This document shows positions 26,216 through 35,322 of a stretch of DNA of 64,000 nucleotides, one piece after another. Made by a program: the position numbers and the translations under genes. How positions within the stretch are numbered: position 1 is the first letter of the stretch; each line of letters opens with the position of its first letter. The notes under the pieces are model-generated. The model was given only the letters and a program-made list of their open reading frames with translations, made no database searches and had not been told where the DNA came from. Source of the DNA: Acidipropionibacterium sp. (GTDB lineage: Bacteria > Actinomycetota > Actinomycetes > Propionibacteriales > Propionibacteriaceae); assembly GCA_022647765.1 (NCBI GenBank), contig JALCLH010000002.1, positions 124,001 through 188,000 on the forward strand, read 5' to 3'.

Positions 26216-28719
26216 TGCTGCGCAACGCTGTGCAGGAGGTGCGCTTCCACCCCGGGCGGTATGTCGCCACTCTGATCGCCATCGCCATCTCGATCGGCTT
26301 CATGGTCGGCGTCTCGGTGTTCATCCGCACCCAGTCCAACGCCATCGGTGAGCAGCAGTCGCTGGTCACCTCGCGCGCCGACGTCGTCGTCGACATCGGC
26401 TACAACTCCGAGAACGTCTCCGCCCCGGCGGTGACCAGTGCCATCAAGTCGGTCTCCGGAGTGGCGGCCGTCGAGCCCGCCTACCAGGCCAGCGAGGTCG
26501 TCCAGAAGGGCGACAAGGCGGTCCAGGCGACCTTCTACGGGATTCCCTCCGAGCGCTTCCGCTGGGCCGGCCTGGACTCGGGATCCTGGCCCTCCTCGCC
26601 CACCCAGATCGCCGTCTCCAAGGAGGCCGCCGGCAAGCTCGGCGTCTCGGCCGGCGGCACGGTGACCAGCGGCGACACCGAGCTGACCGTCACCGGAGTC
26701 ACCGACGACCCCCGTTCGCTGTTCCAGGAGACCGCATACGTCGCCCCCTCGCTGCTGCGCGACGCCGGCATCGCGCCGACCGTCTGGCTGATCGCCACCG
26801 ACTCCGGCGCCGATCCCTCGCAGGTGGCCGACGCCGTTCGCAGCGCCGTCTCCAAGCTGCCGAACATGCCCAAGGCCGGCACCGATCCGGGGAACCTCCA
26901 GGTGGACACCGCCGAGGCCTACCGGACCAGGGCGGTCAATACGCTGACCGGCAACTTCGACGTCTTCAAGTACATGCTGCTGGTCTTCGCCGGGGTGGCG
27001 CTGATGGTCGGCATGATCATCATCTTCACCACCTTCCTCATCCTGCTGGCCCAGAGACGCCGCCAGATCGGCCTGATGCGCGCCGTCGGCGCCTCGGGCG
27101 GCCAGGTGCGGGGGCAGTTCTTCGTCGAATCGGTGATCATCGGCGCCATCGGGTCCGTGCTCGGAATCGGCCTGGGGCTGCTGATAGCCCTGGCCGGGGC
27201 CGCGTACACCGGTGCTCTGTCGTTCGGCCTGGTGCTGCCCTGGAAGGATCTGCTGATCGAGTTCGGGATCGGGGTGGTGGCCACCGTGCTGGCCGCCTTC
27301 ATCCCGACTCTGAGGGCCACCCGGGTCGCCCCGCTGGAGGCGCTGAGACCCGCCTCGACCGTGGAGGCCAAGCGCACCTCCGTCGTCCTGGTCGTGATCA
27401 GCCTGGTGCTGCTGGCCGGCGGCGCCCTGCTGGCCTGGGAGGCGCTTCGCGCCGGGAAGTGGAATGTCGCCTGGGCGGTGGGCTCCACCGCCCTGCTGGG
27501 CATCGGAATCCTCATCTCGACGCCGGTCTACGTGCCCTGGGTGATCCGGGGGCTGGGTGTGCTGCTGAGGCCGCTCGGCGCGACCGCCCGGCTGTCGACC
27601 GCCAACGCCGTCCGCAACCCGGTCCGCACCGCCCTGACGACCGGCGTCCTGATGCTGGCCGTCGGGATCATCGTGACCCTTCAGGTCGGCACCGCGACCA
27701 CTCGCCAGACGGTGATGGATCGCATCAGCGAGGAGTACCCGGTGGATCTCAGCGCCACCGCGCCGGCCGTCACTTACGACGTCAACACCGGGCAGCCGAA
27801 GCCCGCCGGCTCGGTTGAGCTGCCCGACTCGGTCGTCTCCGACTTCGCGAAACTGCCCAATCTGAAGGCCAAGGCGTCGCTGTCGGGGGCGCCGATGAAG
27901 ATCAGCGACTCCCCCGACCAGACCCTGGTGCTGGGCGCCGATCCGTCCCAGCTGGAGCCGGTGACCCCGGCCACCGCGGCGCAGCTGCAGCCCGGCCGGA
28001 TCCTGATGAACATCAACGCCGGGTTCAAGACCGGCGACCATGTCGACGTCAAGGGGGATCGCGGCACGGTCAACCTCACCGTGCAGGTGTCCAGGGCGCT
28101 CGACGACCCCAGTGTGGCGATGGTCTCGGCGAGCGATCTGACGAGGTTGACGTCGTCGCCGAAGACGGCCGCGATCTGGGCGTCGATGACCGACCGCACC
28201 GACATGGCCGAGACCCTCTCCTCGCTCACCTCCATGCAACAGCAGCACCCCGAGGTCCAGATCGGCGGCGGGGCGCTCTACGCGGCCATCATCGAGCAGA
28301 TCCTCAAGGTGCTGCTGATCGTGATGACGACCCTGTTCGGGGTGGCTGTGGTGATCGCTCTGATCGGCGTGGCCAACACCCTGGGACTGTCGGTGCTGGA
28401 GAGACGCCGCGAGTCCGCCCTGCTGCGGGCGATGGGGATGCAGCGCGGATCGTTGCGCCTGATGCTGTTCTACGAGGCGATCCAGATGGTGATGGCCGGG
28501 GTGATCGTCGGTGTGATCGCCGGTGGCTTCTTCGCCTGGCTGGGGATCAAATCGGTGTTCAAGATGTCGGGGATACCGATGGACGTGAAGTTCGCGGTGG
28601 ACTGGCCGACCACGATCGGGCTGGTCCTGATCTGCTTCGTGGCCGCCTCGCTGGCCTCGATCGTTCCGGGACGCCGGGCCGCCAAGGCCACCCCGACCGA
28701 GGCCCTGGCCGAGGAGTAG
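26212..28719 (+). CDS. FtsX-like ABC transporter permease
   Basis: 835 aa with the two-FtsX-domain layout: N-terminal helix, large extracytoplasmic domain, three helices near 260-370, then a helix near 385-410, a second outer domain, and three C-terminal helices. L-L-A-Q-R-R-R-Q-I-G-L-M-R-A-V-G-A and L-E-R-R-R-E-S-A-L-L-R-A-M-G are the coupling-loop motifs. It forms a MacB-like exporter with the preceding ATPase, perhaps for antimicrobial peptides or lipids. GGAGG precedes the ATG, which overlaps the ATPase stop. Confidence 0.92.
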   Translation: MMLRNAVQEVRFHPGRYVATLIAIAISIGFMVGVSVFIRTQSNAIGEQQSLVTSRADVVVDIGYNSENVSAPAVTSAIKSVSGVAAVEPAYQASEVVQKGDKAVQATFYGIPSERFRWAGLDSGSWPSSPTQIAVSKEAAGKLGVSAGGTVTSGDTELTVTGVTDDPRSLFQETAYVAPSLLRDAGIAPTVWLIATDSGADPSQVADAVRSAVSKLPNMPKAGTDPGNLQVDTAEAYRTRAVNTLTGNFDVFKYMLLVFAGVALMVGMIIIFTTFLILLAQRRRQIGLMRAVGASGGQVRGQFFVESVIIGAIGSVLGIGLGLLIALAGAAYTGALSFGLVLPWKDLLIEFGIGVVATVLAAFIPTLRATRVAPLEALRPASTVEAKRTSVVLVVISLVLLAGGALLAWEALRAGKWNVAWAVGSTALLGIGILISTPVYVPWVIRGLGVLLRPLGATARLSTANAVRNPVRTALTTGVLMLAVGIIVTLQVGTATTRQTVMDRISEEYPVDLSATAPAVTYDVNTGQPKPAGSVELPDSVVSDFAKLPNLKAKASLSGAPMKISDSPDQTLVLGADPSQLEPVTPATAAQLQPGRILMNINAGFKTGDHVDVKGDRGTVNLTVQVSRALDDPSVAMVSASDLTRLTSSPKTAAIWASMTDRTDMAETLSSLTSMQQQHPEVQIGGGALYAAIIEQILKVLLIVMTTLFGVAVVIALIGVANTLGLSVLERRRESALLRAMGMQRGSLRLMLFYEAIQMVMAGVIVGVIAGGFFAWLGIKSVFKMSGIPMDVKFAVDWPTTIGLVLICFVAASLASIVPGRRAAKATPTEALAEE

Positions 28720-28797
28720 GAGCTGGGCGGGGTGGGCTGGCGGGGGTGAGCCCGGGCGGGCCGACTGGGGTGCGCCCGGCCGACCCCCGGTTTCAGG

Positions 28798-28872
28798 GTG
28801 GATTTCACTCCCGCCTCGCCGTCCCGCCGCCCTGGCCGGGCTGGATCACGGCGAGGCGGGAGTGATCTCCAC
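28798..28872. repeat. Extragenic palindrome, family 1 (copy c)
   Basis: GTGGATTTCACTCCCGCCTC on the left pairs with GAGGCGGGAGTGATCTCCAC on the right. It closely matches copies a and b including the central CCCGCCGCCCT. It lies between the exporter and the GT87 gene. Confidence 0.8.
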
Positions 28873-28953
28873 CTCAACTGTCGCCCCAGCGGCGTGCTGC
28901 CACTTTCTCGATATCGGATATATACATACCGAGAACCTATAGAGTGACGCAGC

Positions 28954-30399
28954 ATGAACCCTCTGCTGTCGACACCGGCGCGACCTGAGACGCACGCAAC
29001 CTCCTGGACGCGCCGCGAGCCTGTCCGCCCGGCCCGCCTCCCGCGCTGGGCAGGGGTGCTCCTCGGGGCGGGGGCGACCATCTCGGCAGCGGTGTTCATC
29101 GTGGTCGTCGTGCTGGGCTACCACCTCGATTTCGACGTCTACCGGACCGGCGGACGGGCCGTGCTGAACGGGATACCTCTTTACCGGGGCGCCTTCTCAG
29201 TGGGAGGCACCCATCTTCCGTTCACCTACCCGCCGCTGGCGGCACTGCTGTTCACCCCGTTCAGCGCCCTCCCGATGCGTGTGGGCGGCGTCCTGTTCAT
29301 CCTGCTCAGCCTCGCCGCCATCGCGGTGACCGTCGCCGTGGTCATCGGCGCGCTGGCCTCGGAGGCGGGCCGTCGGCTGCCACCGAACGCGGCCTGGTGG
29401 GCCGCCCTGGCGAGCCTGCCGGTGGCGGTCTGGTTGTGGCCGGTGACCTCGACCATGCTCTTCGGGCAGATCAACGCGCTGCTGATGGCCCTCGTGGTGG
29501 CCGACCTCCTGCTGCCGAGGACCCCGTGGCCGCGCGGCACCCTCGTCGGCCTGGCGGCGGCGATCAAGCTCACCCCGGCCGTCTTCGGCCTGTACTTCCT
29601 GCTGCGCCGCCAGGCCGGGCCGGCCCGCACCTGCGTCGTCTCGGCGTTCTCGTTCACCGCGTTGGCGGCGCTCGTGCTGCCCAGAGACTCGCTGGAGTTC
29701 TGGACCCATGCGATGCTCGACCCGAGCCGGGTCGGAGGCCTGATGTACTCGGCGAACCAGTCCTGGCGGGGAGCGCTCGCCCGGTTCGTCGACGAACCGA
29801 TGCAGAGCGAGATCTGGGTGGCACTGATCATCGCGACGGCGGTTCTGGCGATCTGGGCGATGGTCCGCCAGCTGCGGGTCGGCGCATTCGCCGCGGCGAT
29901 GTGCACGAACGCCCTGCTGGGGCTCCTGATCTCACCGGTGTCCTGGGCCCACCACTGGGTGTGGCTGCTGCCGGTGCTGCTGGTGTGCGGGGCGTCGTGG
30001 GCGTGGGGCGGCCATCGATCCGCCAGAGCAATGTTCCTCCTCACCGCCGTGATCGCGACGATCGGCGCCGTGCATCTGTGGTACCCCTCGACCGGCGATG
30101 TCGAACGCCATTGGACCATCGCGATGAAGATCACCGGATCGGAGTTCGTGCTGCTGGCCGTGGCGTGGCTCGTGGTCTGCGGTCTCTGGCCCAGGTCGAT
30201 GTCCCCGGCCGCCTCTCGCCGGGCCGACGCTCGCCGGACCGGCGCCCCTCACCCCGCTCCCGCCGACGCTTCTCTCCCCACTTCCCCCGCCGCTCCGCGC
30301 CCGGCCAACGTGAACCGATCGCTCCCGACACGCCCGTATTCCTGCACCGCCGACGCACATTCACGGCGTATCGGGAGTGATCGGGACCACGGTTCCTGA
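28954..30399 (+). CDS. GT87 polyprenol-dependent mannosyltransferase
   Basis: 481-aa integral membrane glycosyltransferase with about ten helices. The catalytic D-F-D-V-Y-R-T-G-G is in the first outer loop, followed by Y-P-P-L-A; N-Q-S-W-R-G and S-W-A-H-H-W-V-W-L-L-P are typical of GT87 alpha-mannosyltransferases acting on PIM/lipomannan-type lipids. TAGAGT (28940-28945) ends 8 bases before the ATG, predicting a leaderless mRNA. The hydrophilic C-terminal 65 residues are Pro/Arg-rich, and the last 29 are read from an extragenic palindrome (30314-30388), so the natural end is probably earlier. Confidence 0.85.
   Translation: MNPLLSTPARPETHATSWTRREPVRPARLPRWAGVLLGAGATISAAVFIVVVVLGYHLDFDVYRTGGRAVLNGIPLYRGAFSVGGTHLPFTYPPLAALLFTPFSALPMRVGGVLFILLSLAAIAVTVAVVIGALASEAGRRLPPNAAWWAALASLPVAVWLWPVTSTMLFGQINALLMALVVADLLLPRTPWPRGTLVGLAAAIKLTPAVFGLYFLLRRQAGPARTCVVSAFSFTALAALVLPRDSLEFWTHAMLDPSRVGGLMYSANQSWRGALARFVDEPMQSEIWVALIIATAVLAIWAMVRQLRVGAFAAAMCTNALLGLLISPVSWAHHWVWLLPVLLVCGASWAWGGHRSARAMFLLTAVIATIGAVHLWYPSTGDVERHWTIAMKITGSEFVLLAVAWLVVCGLWPRSMSPAASRRADARRTGAPHPAPADASLPTSPAAPRPANVNRSLPTRPYSCTADAHSRRIGSDRDHGS
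30314..30388. repeat. Extragenic palindrome, family 1 (copy e)
   Basis: ACCGATCGCTCCCGACACGC on the left and CGTATCGGGAGTGATCGGGA on the right; the centre resembles copy d. It lies inside the 3' end of the GT87 reading frame. Confidence 0.75.
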
Positions 30400-30424
30400 T
30401 GACCGGGGCCGAGAATAGAGCTCC

Positions 30425-30537
30425 TGACAACACCTGTCCGCAACGGGAGACACCCGCAGTCCCTGTGACAACACATCTGACAACACCTCCTTGATGGTCT
30501 GTTCCTCGAGAAGGAACCCGTCACGGAGGTGTCGTCA
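30425..30537. promoter_or_regulatory. Repeated TGACAACACNT boxes before the sigma-like gene
   Basis: TGACAACACCT at 30425 and 30478, TGACAACACAT at 30466, and an inverted near-copy AGGTGTCGTCA (30527-30537) that covers the ribosome site and reaches the start codon of the next gene. A hairpin GTTCCT-CGAG-AAGGAAC (30501-30517) lies between. This looks like a multi-site operator, perhaps for autoregulation. Confidence 0.55.
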
Positions 30538-31317
30538 TGACTGTGCTCACCACTGCTCCCATCCCGCCAGTTCCTGCGCGTCATTCACCGGGACCGGCGA
30601 CGCGCTCCGGCTCGACCGGGCGCCGATTGCGCTCTCAGTGGCAGAGCACCCTCGACCAGCCCTGGGCGATGGAGGCGCTCACCCGGCTGCCGGTGCCTCC
30701 CGGAATGCAACCCGATCAGTTGCCGGCGGCGATCCGGGCCGACCAGACGGTGGCCCACGCCTGCATCTGCGCGGCCCAGGGAGAGGGTGACGGGGAGGGC
30801 GAGGGCCACGTTGCCGAACTAGCAGGGGCAGGCGCTGCTCCAGGTGGTGTTCCCGATGCTGGTGCGCATGGCCGCCAGGGACCCGCACGCCAGTCTGGAC
30901 GACTACCTCGCCGAGGCCTGGATCAGAATCCGGACCCTCACGCCCGGACCGTCCACCACGGTTCCGACCAGCGTCGGCCTGGATGCGCTGCACGCCGTCA
31001 GTCAGCCCCGCCGGCGTCTGCAGCAGCGCGAGATCCTGCAGCAGCTCCCGGAGATCGAGGCCCGGGAAGCAACACGAGTCATGGACGGCATCACATACGG
31101 CAGCCGGGCCGTCGAGCTCTTCTCGGCGGCCCTGGCCCTGGGCATCCTGGCCAGGTCCCAGCTGCCGGTGCTGGCCAGCGTCTATCTTCTGGAGATGAGC
31201 AGCGACGACGCGGCCGCCAGGCACCGGATCAGCCCGACCGCGGTCCGGGCGCGATGCAGCCGGGCGACCCGGACGATGAGACGTCACGCCGAGCAGTTGC
31301 GCGAGTATCTGGGATGA
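30537..31317 (+). pseudogene. Sigma-like HTH protein, frameshifted
   Basis: About 259 aa if one G of the run at 30825-30828 is skipped; the two halves then join as G-H-V-A-E-L-A-G to Q-A-L-L-Q-V-V-F-P-M-L. The second half contains D-D-Y-L-A-E-A-W-I-R-I-R-T-L, reminiscent of sigma region 2, and ends in an HTH-like H-R-I-S-P-T-A-V-R-A-R-C-S-R-A-T-R-T-M-R. No family can be named with confidence. GGAGGTGTCGTC precedes ATG 30537. It is preceded by repeated boxes that it may bind. Confidence 0.6.
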
Positions 31318-31403
31318 CGCCAGCCAGGGAAGGGCCGCAGCGCGAAGAACTCCCATTCGGCTGCCGGCTCGGCTGTGACGTCCACGCAGACACACAAAGA
31401 GGC

Positions 31404-32637
31404 TCAGAGGGCGAATTCGCCGCGGTTGCTCGCGACCTTCCCCTCCTTGAGCACGAGCAGGATGTTGTCGTGGTCGGCGAGGGAGTCGATGTCGTCGAGC
31501 GGATTTCCCCTGGCGACGACGACATCGGCGATCTTCCCGGCCTCGAGAGTGCCGAGGACGTCGTCGACACCGCACAGTTCCGCCGATGTCCTCGTGCCCG
31601 CGACGATCGCCTGGAGCGGCGTCATACCGCCGAACTTGACCAGGCACCCTGAGCTCACCGAGGGTGTCGCCATGGTCGGGCACCAGGCCCGCATCGGTGC
31701 CGACCGCGACCTTGACGCCGGCCTCGACACTCGCCCGGATCGACTCCTGGGCGAGCGCATGCCATTTCGTGCTCTTGGCGATCGCCTGCGGGGTTGCGGT
31801 GTCGGGATGCAGCGTCTCGACCAGGGTCGGCACCAGGAACTGGCCGCGCTCGACCATCTCCTGGCGCAGCTCGTCGGTCAGCGCGTAGCCGTGCTCGATG
31901 CTGTGCGCGCCACCCTCGACAGCGGCCTGGATTCCCAGGAATCCGATCGCGTGTGCGGCGACCTTCCGGCCGCCGTAGTTGTTCGCCTCTTCGACGAGCG
32001 CGGAGACGATCTCGGTGCGTGCGCCGAGAAAGTCGGGGTCGTCGTTGGGCGAGGTGACGCCGCCCGACGACGCGACCTTGACGACGTCGACGCCGCTGCG
32101 CAGCAGCTTGCGCACTTCGCGGCGCGCATCGTCGACGGTGTCGACGATCACCCCGCTGACCAGCGATGTGCCGTCGATGCCCGACTTGAGGTGGAAGTCG
32201 GCGTGACCGCCCGTCTGGCTGAGCATCTTCCCCGCGACGAGCAGGCGCGGGCCGGGAACGAGTCCGTAGGCGACGGCGTCTCGAACGCCCGTGTCGATGC
32301 CCATCAGGTCGCGCACCGTCGTGATGCCGGCCTCCAGGGTGGCTTTCAGGCGCGGGAGCACCTGGAGCAGCGCGAAGGAGGGCTTGACCATCGCCGCCTT
32401 GACCGGAGAGCCACCCTTCGGCCCGGGAAGCGACAGGTGGACGTGGCAGTCGAAGAAGCCGGGGGTCACGGTGTTCCCACCGAGGTCGACCCTCGTCGCC
32501 GAATTGTCGGCCTGCGGGGCGCCGGAAGCGGCGCCCGCATAGGTGATCTTGCCGCCATCGATCACGACGACGGCGTCGGGCACCGGGTCGCTGCCGGTGC
32601 CATTGATGAGGGTCGCATTGTGCAGAACAGTCGTCAT
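31404..32637 (-). pseudogene. Amidohydrolase (imidazolonepropionase-like), frameshifted
   Basis: About 410-aa metal-dependent hydrolase: T-P-G-F-F-D-C-H-V-H-L metal site near residue 65, V-V-K-V-A-S-S-G-G with the metal-bridging Lys, H-A-I-G and H-S-I-E-H-G His ligands, G-T-D-A-G-L with the catalytic Asp. One extra base in the CCC at 31647-31649 (GGG on the coding strand) breaks the frame after G-D-T-L-G-E-L-R; the next frame continues C-L-V-K-F-G-G-M-T-P-L-Q-A-I to the end. Related proteins are Xaa-Pro dipeptidases or iminohydrolases; the substrate is unknown. AAAGGGG precedes the ATG. Possibly a sequence error. Confidence 0.8.
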
Positions 32638-32711
32638 GCGCCCCTTTTACCCTATGGAGGTTCCGAAATGCGACGGTGTGCGCTATCAGCTGGTGCCGTA
32701 GGCTGGCCGCT

Positions 32712-33227
32712 ATGAAGAAGGGTTGGCGCAAGATCCTGGCAGTGTCCGCTGTGTTCTACCTGCTTGTGGTGACCTGCCTCTTCTTCGCACTGGCGCAGCG
32801 CACCAGCACCTTCCTCCAGCACGGCCAGACCATCGAGGGAAAGGTGGTCGCCATCGGTCATGCCTCCAGCAGCGGGTCGGGGCCCTTCCGCGGCACCGTT
32901 CCGACATCGGCGCACCGGATCGCCACCATCTCCTACACCCTGGACGGCGTCACCGACACGGTGACCAGCAATCCGTACAGCATGTCGCGGACCTACACCA
33001 TCGGGCAGCCGGTGACCCTGGTGGTCCACCGCTCCTCGGACCCGACCGAGCAGGTGGTGATCGTGAAGGACCGCGCACAGGCCGGGATCAGGGCGGTCCC
33101 CTACCTTTTCCTGGCGGCTGCGCTGATTCTCGCCTGGTACTTCGGCGCGCACCGCTATCCGGGTGCCCTTCGTGGGCGACGCCGGATCGGCGGCGGGCGG
33201 GACTCGGCCAAGCAGCTTCCCGCCTGA
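32712..33227 (+). CDS. DUF3592-type membrane protein
   Basis: 171 aa with a first helix (I-L-A-V-S-A-V-F-Y-L-L-V-V-T-C-L-F-F), an outer domain containing G-K-V-V-A-I-G and I-S-Y-T-L-D-G, Y-T-I-G-Q-P-V-T-L-V-V-H, and a second helix near 140-155: the DUF3592 layout. Function unknown. ATG 32712 is preferred to an upstream start because TAGGCT (32699-32704) ends 7 bases before it. It diverges from the amidohydrolase gene. Confidence 0.8.
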   Translation: MKKGWRKILAVSAVFYLLVVTCLFFALAQRTSTFLQHGQTIEGKVVAIGHASSSGSGPFRGTVPTSAHRIATISYTLDGVTDTVTSNPYSMSRTYTIGQPVTLVVHRSSDPTEQVVIVKDRAQAGIRAVPYLFLAAALILAWYFGAHRYPGALRGRRRIGGGRDSAKQLPA

Positions 33228-33310
33228 CGACGCCGTCGGCCGGCGTCCGTGAACCTCCCGGACCCGTGGACCCTGCCCTGCCCGAGCCTCGCCCTGGCTG
33301 CGACTTCGCG

Positions 33311-33706
33311 TCAGCCGGCGTCCAACCTCCAGGACAGGAACTCCTTGAGGTAGCCGGTCTCGCCGTCGCGGCCACCACGGCCGATGTGCAGGGAGGGCAA
33401 CGAGGGCTCCAGCGTGACGCCGCGCAGTCGCTCCTTGAATCCGCCGGGGACCACCAGCTGGAAGTACTCGCCGTTCTCACCGATCGCCAGGCTGCGACTG
33501 GCGTTGAGGTACCAGCCGCGACGGTCGGTCTTGGCGGTGTGGCCGTCCAGCAGCTGGGCGCGCAGAGGTTCGGTGACGAGCCCCCGCTCCCGGGCGGTCA
33601 CCACGAACTCGTCGATGAGCTGCTGGGCGGCGGCACCCTCGCGACGCCGGTCCTGCTCCTGGAGCTCGATCCGGCGGCGGGCGTCCTCGGCGCGTTGGCT
33701 GGCCAT
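33311..33706 (-). CDS. Hypothetical protein, 131 aa
   Basis: Not recognised. The N-terminal 35 residues are a charged helix (R-R-R-I-E-L-Q-E-Q-D-R-R-R-E), followed by a compact globular-looking part with G-W-Y-L-N-A-S-R-S-L-A-I-G and Y-F-Q-L-V-V-P-G-G. There are no membrane helices. TAAGCT (33714-33719) ends 7 bases before ATG 33706, a leaderless start. It is the last ordinary gene before the scarred accessory region. Confidence 0.7.
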   Translation of the reverse strand: MASQRAEDARRRIELQEQDRRREGAAAQQLIDEFVVTARERGLVTEPLRAQLLDGHTAKTDRRGWYLNASRSLAIGENGEYFQLVVPGGFKERLRGVTLEPSLPSLHIGRGGRDGETGYLKEFLSWRLDAG

Positions 33707-33773
33707 GGGGGAAAGCTTAGGCGTCGGCCGCTGGATCGCGCGCCCCACGGCACAGAACGCTCGTGCATCGTCG

Positions 33774-34064
33774 CTACAAATTGCCAGCAACGCGGTGGTG
33801 TAACCAGCTCAATTTGTGTGACAGTGTCACAACAATCTCGCGCTCAGGGAACAGCCTGGCGAACTTGACCATGCGGTTCAGGTTCGGCCCGTCGAAGCCT
33901 CGCCCGAAGCGGCCAGTCAATTCCTGTGACAGTGTCACCAGAATCTGTGCGCCGTACTCTGCCCGCCCTGCGCCGAGGACTTCGGAATCGATGATCGACC
34001 CGATCTCCCAGTACGTCAACTTCAAGGTCGCGTTGGCGTATGAGGCGATCGGCGCGCGGGATCA
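33774..34064 (-). pseudogene. DUF1016 (YhcG-type) nuclease N-terminal remnant
   Basis: The frame reads Y-A-N-A-T-L-K-L-T-Y-W-E-I-G, then R-A-E-Y-G-A-Q-I-L-V-T-L-S-Q-E-L, and N-L-N-R-M-V-K-F-A-R-L-F-P, matching the N-terminal DUF1016 domain of PD-(D/E)XK YhcG proteins. There is no proper start (stop codon just upstream) and it ends soon after L-S-H-K-L-S-W, so the nuclease domain is missing. It is a dead fragment, probably left by a mobile or defence locus. Confidence 0.65.
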
Positions 34065-34172
34065 CCACCAGGCTCTCGACTCGACCCAGTGGGCTGGCTC
34101 ATGTCTCAAGCCTTCCAGAACCCACCGACACGCGCCGTGACAGCGCGGAGAGACGGGGGCGCACCTACGCGC

Positions 34173-34210
34173 GTACTCGGCTGAGTACTTGGTGGTGTGA
34201 GCACCACCAA
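34173..34210. other. Two adjacent hairpins
   Basis: GTACTC-GGCT-GAGTAC (34173-34188) and TTGGTGGTG-TGAG-CACCACCAA (34189-34210) are perfect and contiguous. They lie in the gap between the nuclease remnant and the antitoxin-like gene; a terminator or a recombination site is possible. The rest of 34065-34323 shows nothing I can name. Confidence 0.45.
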
Positions 34211-34323
34211 ATGACGGCAGACCAGGAAAGGACAACGGCCCTGAGCTACGAACCTGCATCGTGGTAGTGGTGGAAGAACCCTGATACTGGTGTACACGAA
34301 GCCCTGACAGCGAGGAGGATGAG

Positions 34324-34539
34324 ATGAACGGCAGAATCGCGAAGCCGGTGAACGGATTGTACGGCACCATCGACGGCGTGGAGATCACGGAAGAAGTGAT
34401 CGCACGCTTGGTGAAGAACGCCGAGGACGGATTCCCTGGTGCCAAGTTCCGCACCCCCGGTCGCCCCGGCCCGGAGCTTCTCAACTGGGCCGGCTGCTTC
34501 CCTCAGATCGTGGCGACCGATCCGGAGTCCACGCGGTAG
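34324..34539 (+). CDS. Antitoxin-like protein with replaced C-terminus
   Basis: 71 aa. The first 50 residues (Y-G-T-I-D-G-V-E-I-T-E-E-V-I-A-R-L-V-K-N-A-E, then T-P-G-R-P) resemble the start of short ribbon-helix-helix antitoxins. GAGGAGG gives a good ribosome site. The C-terminus reads into the 3' end of the convergent SDR gene (37-bp overlap), so the real end was probably cut at a junction near 34480-34500. No toxin gene is next to it. Confidence 0.5.
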   Translation: MNGRIAKPVNGLYGTIDGVEITEEVIARLVKNAEDGFPGAKFRTPGRPGPELLNWAGCFPQIVATDPESTR

Positions 34540-35303
34540 TTCGAGCCGTTGACGAAGGAGGCCCTCTCCGAGCAGAGGAAGGTGATGACGGCGGCGACCT
34601 CCTCCGGCGTCCCGCGCCGCTTGAGCTCCATGTAGGGGCGCTCCTCGTCGAGGAAGGACTCGATGGCGTCCTGGCGGCTCACTCCGAGCTGATCGGCGCG
34701 CTTGTCCATCATCGCGTCGGTCATCGGGGTGTGGATGAATGCCGGCGAGACGGTGTTGACGAGCAGGCCCTCACGGGCATAGGTGCGCGAAAGACCCTTC
34801 GCAAGAGCCAGAATCCCGGCCTTGGCCGCGCAATAGGGCAGTTCGTCATCGTAGGGTTGCACGGCGTCCTCGGAAGCCAACAGCACGATGCGTCCCCAAC
34901 CGCCGCTGCGCAATGCGGGTAGGAACTGTTGAAGGACGCGCACCGGCCCAAGCAGATCCACAGTGATGGTATCGACCCAGCCCTGGTCGGAAATCTCATG
35001 GAACAGCCCTTGCGCTCCGGTGATGCCGGCACTCTGGACCAGGATGTCCAGGCCGCCCAATGATGTCTCCACGAAATGTCTCAGCGCTTTCAACGACTCC
35101 ACGCTGGTGATGTCCGCGGGAAACCACAGGCACTTGTCGGAGGGGGCATCCAGCCGCAGTGCGGCTGCGCGCAAGGGCTCCTCCTCGAGGTCCGTGATGA
35201 CGACGCGCACCCCCTCGTCGAGTAATGATCTGGCCGTCTGCCAGCCGATACCCGAGTCGGCCCCGGTGACCAGCGCCGTCCTTCCAGTAATTCCAAAGTC
35301 CAT
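34503..35303 (-). CDS. Short-chain dehydrogenase/reductase
   Basis: 266-aa classical SDR: T-G-A-D-S-G-I-G cofactor loop, N-term D-L-E-E-E suggesting NAD preference, S-A-G-I-T-G, catalytic L-A-S-E-D Ser and Y-C-A-A-K. The substrate is unknown. It follows the FAD oxidoreductase gene by 19 bp on the same strand, so they form a two-gene operon, perhaps oxidising successive steps of one compound. Confidence 0.88.
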   Translation of the reverse strand: MDFGITGRTALVTGADSGIGWQTARSLLDEGVRVVITDLEEEPLRAAALRLDAPSDKCLWFPADITSVESLKALRHFVETSLGGLDILVQSAGITGAQGLFHEISDQGWVDTITVDLLGPVRVLQQFLPALRSGGWGRIVLLASEDAVQPYDDELPYCAAKAGILALAKGLSRTYAREGLLVNTVSPAFIHTPMTDAMMDKRADQLGVSRQDAIESFLDEERPYMELKRRGTPEEVAAVITFLCSERASFVNGSNYRVDSGSVATI

Positions 35304-35322
35304 TGTTCTGTCTCCTTCTGAA

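Noticed and set aside
26110-28248. 712-aa open frame antisense to the ABC permease
   Set aside because: Gln/His/Gly-rich antisense shadow with no start signal; the plus-strand permease has clear FtsX motifs.
25159-28719. Apparent 1186-aa ATPase-permease fusion protein
   Set aside because: The middle 260 residues are an out-of-frame reading of the ATPase; the Walker motifs are in another frame and the permease has its own start with an ATGA overlap.
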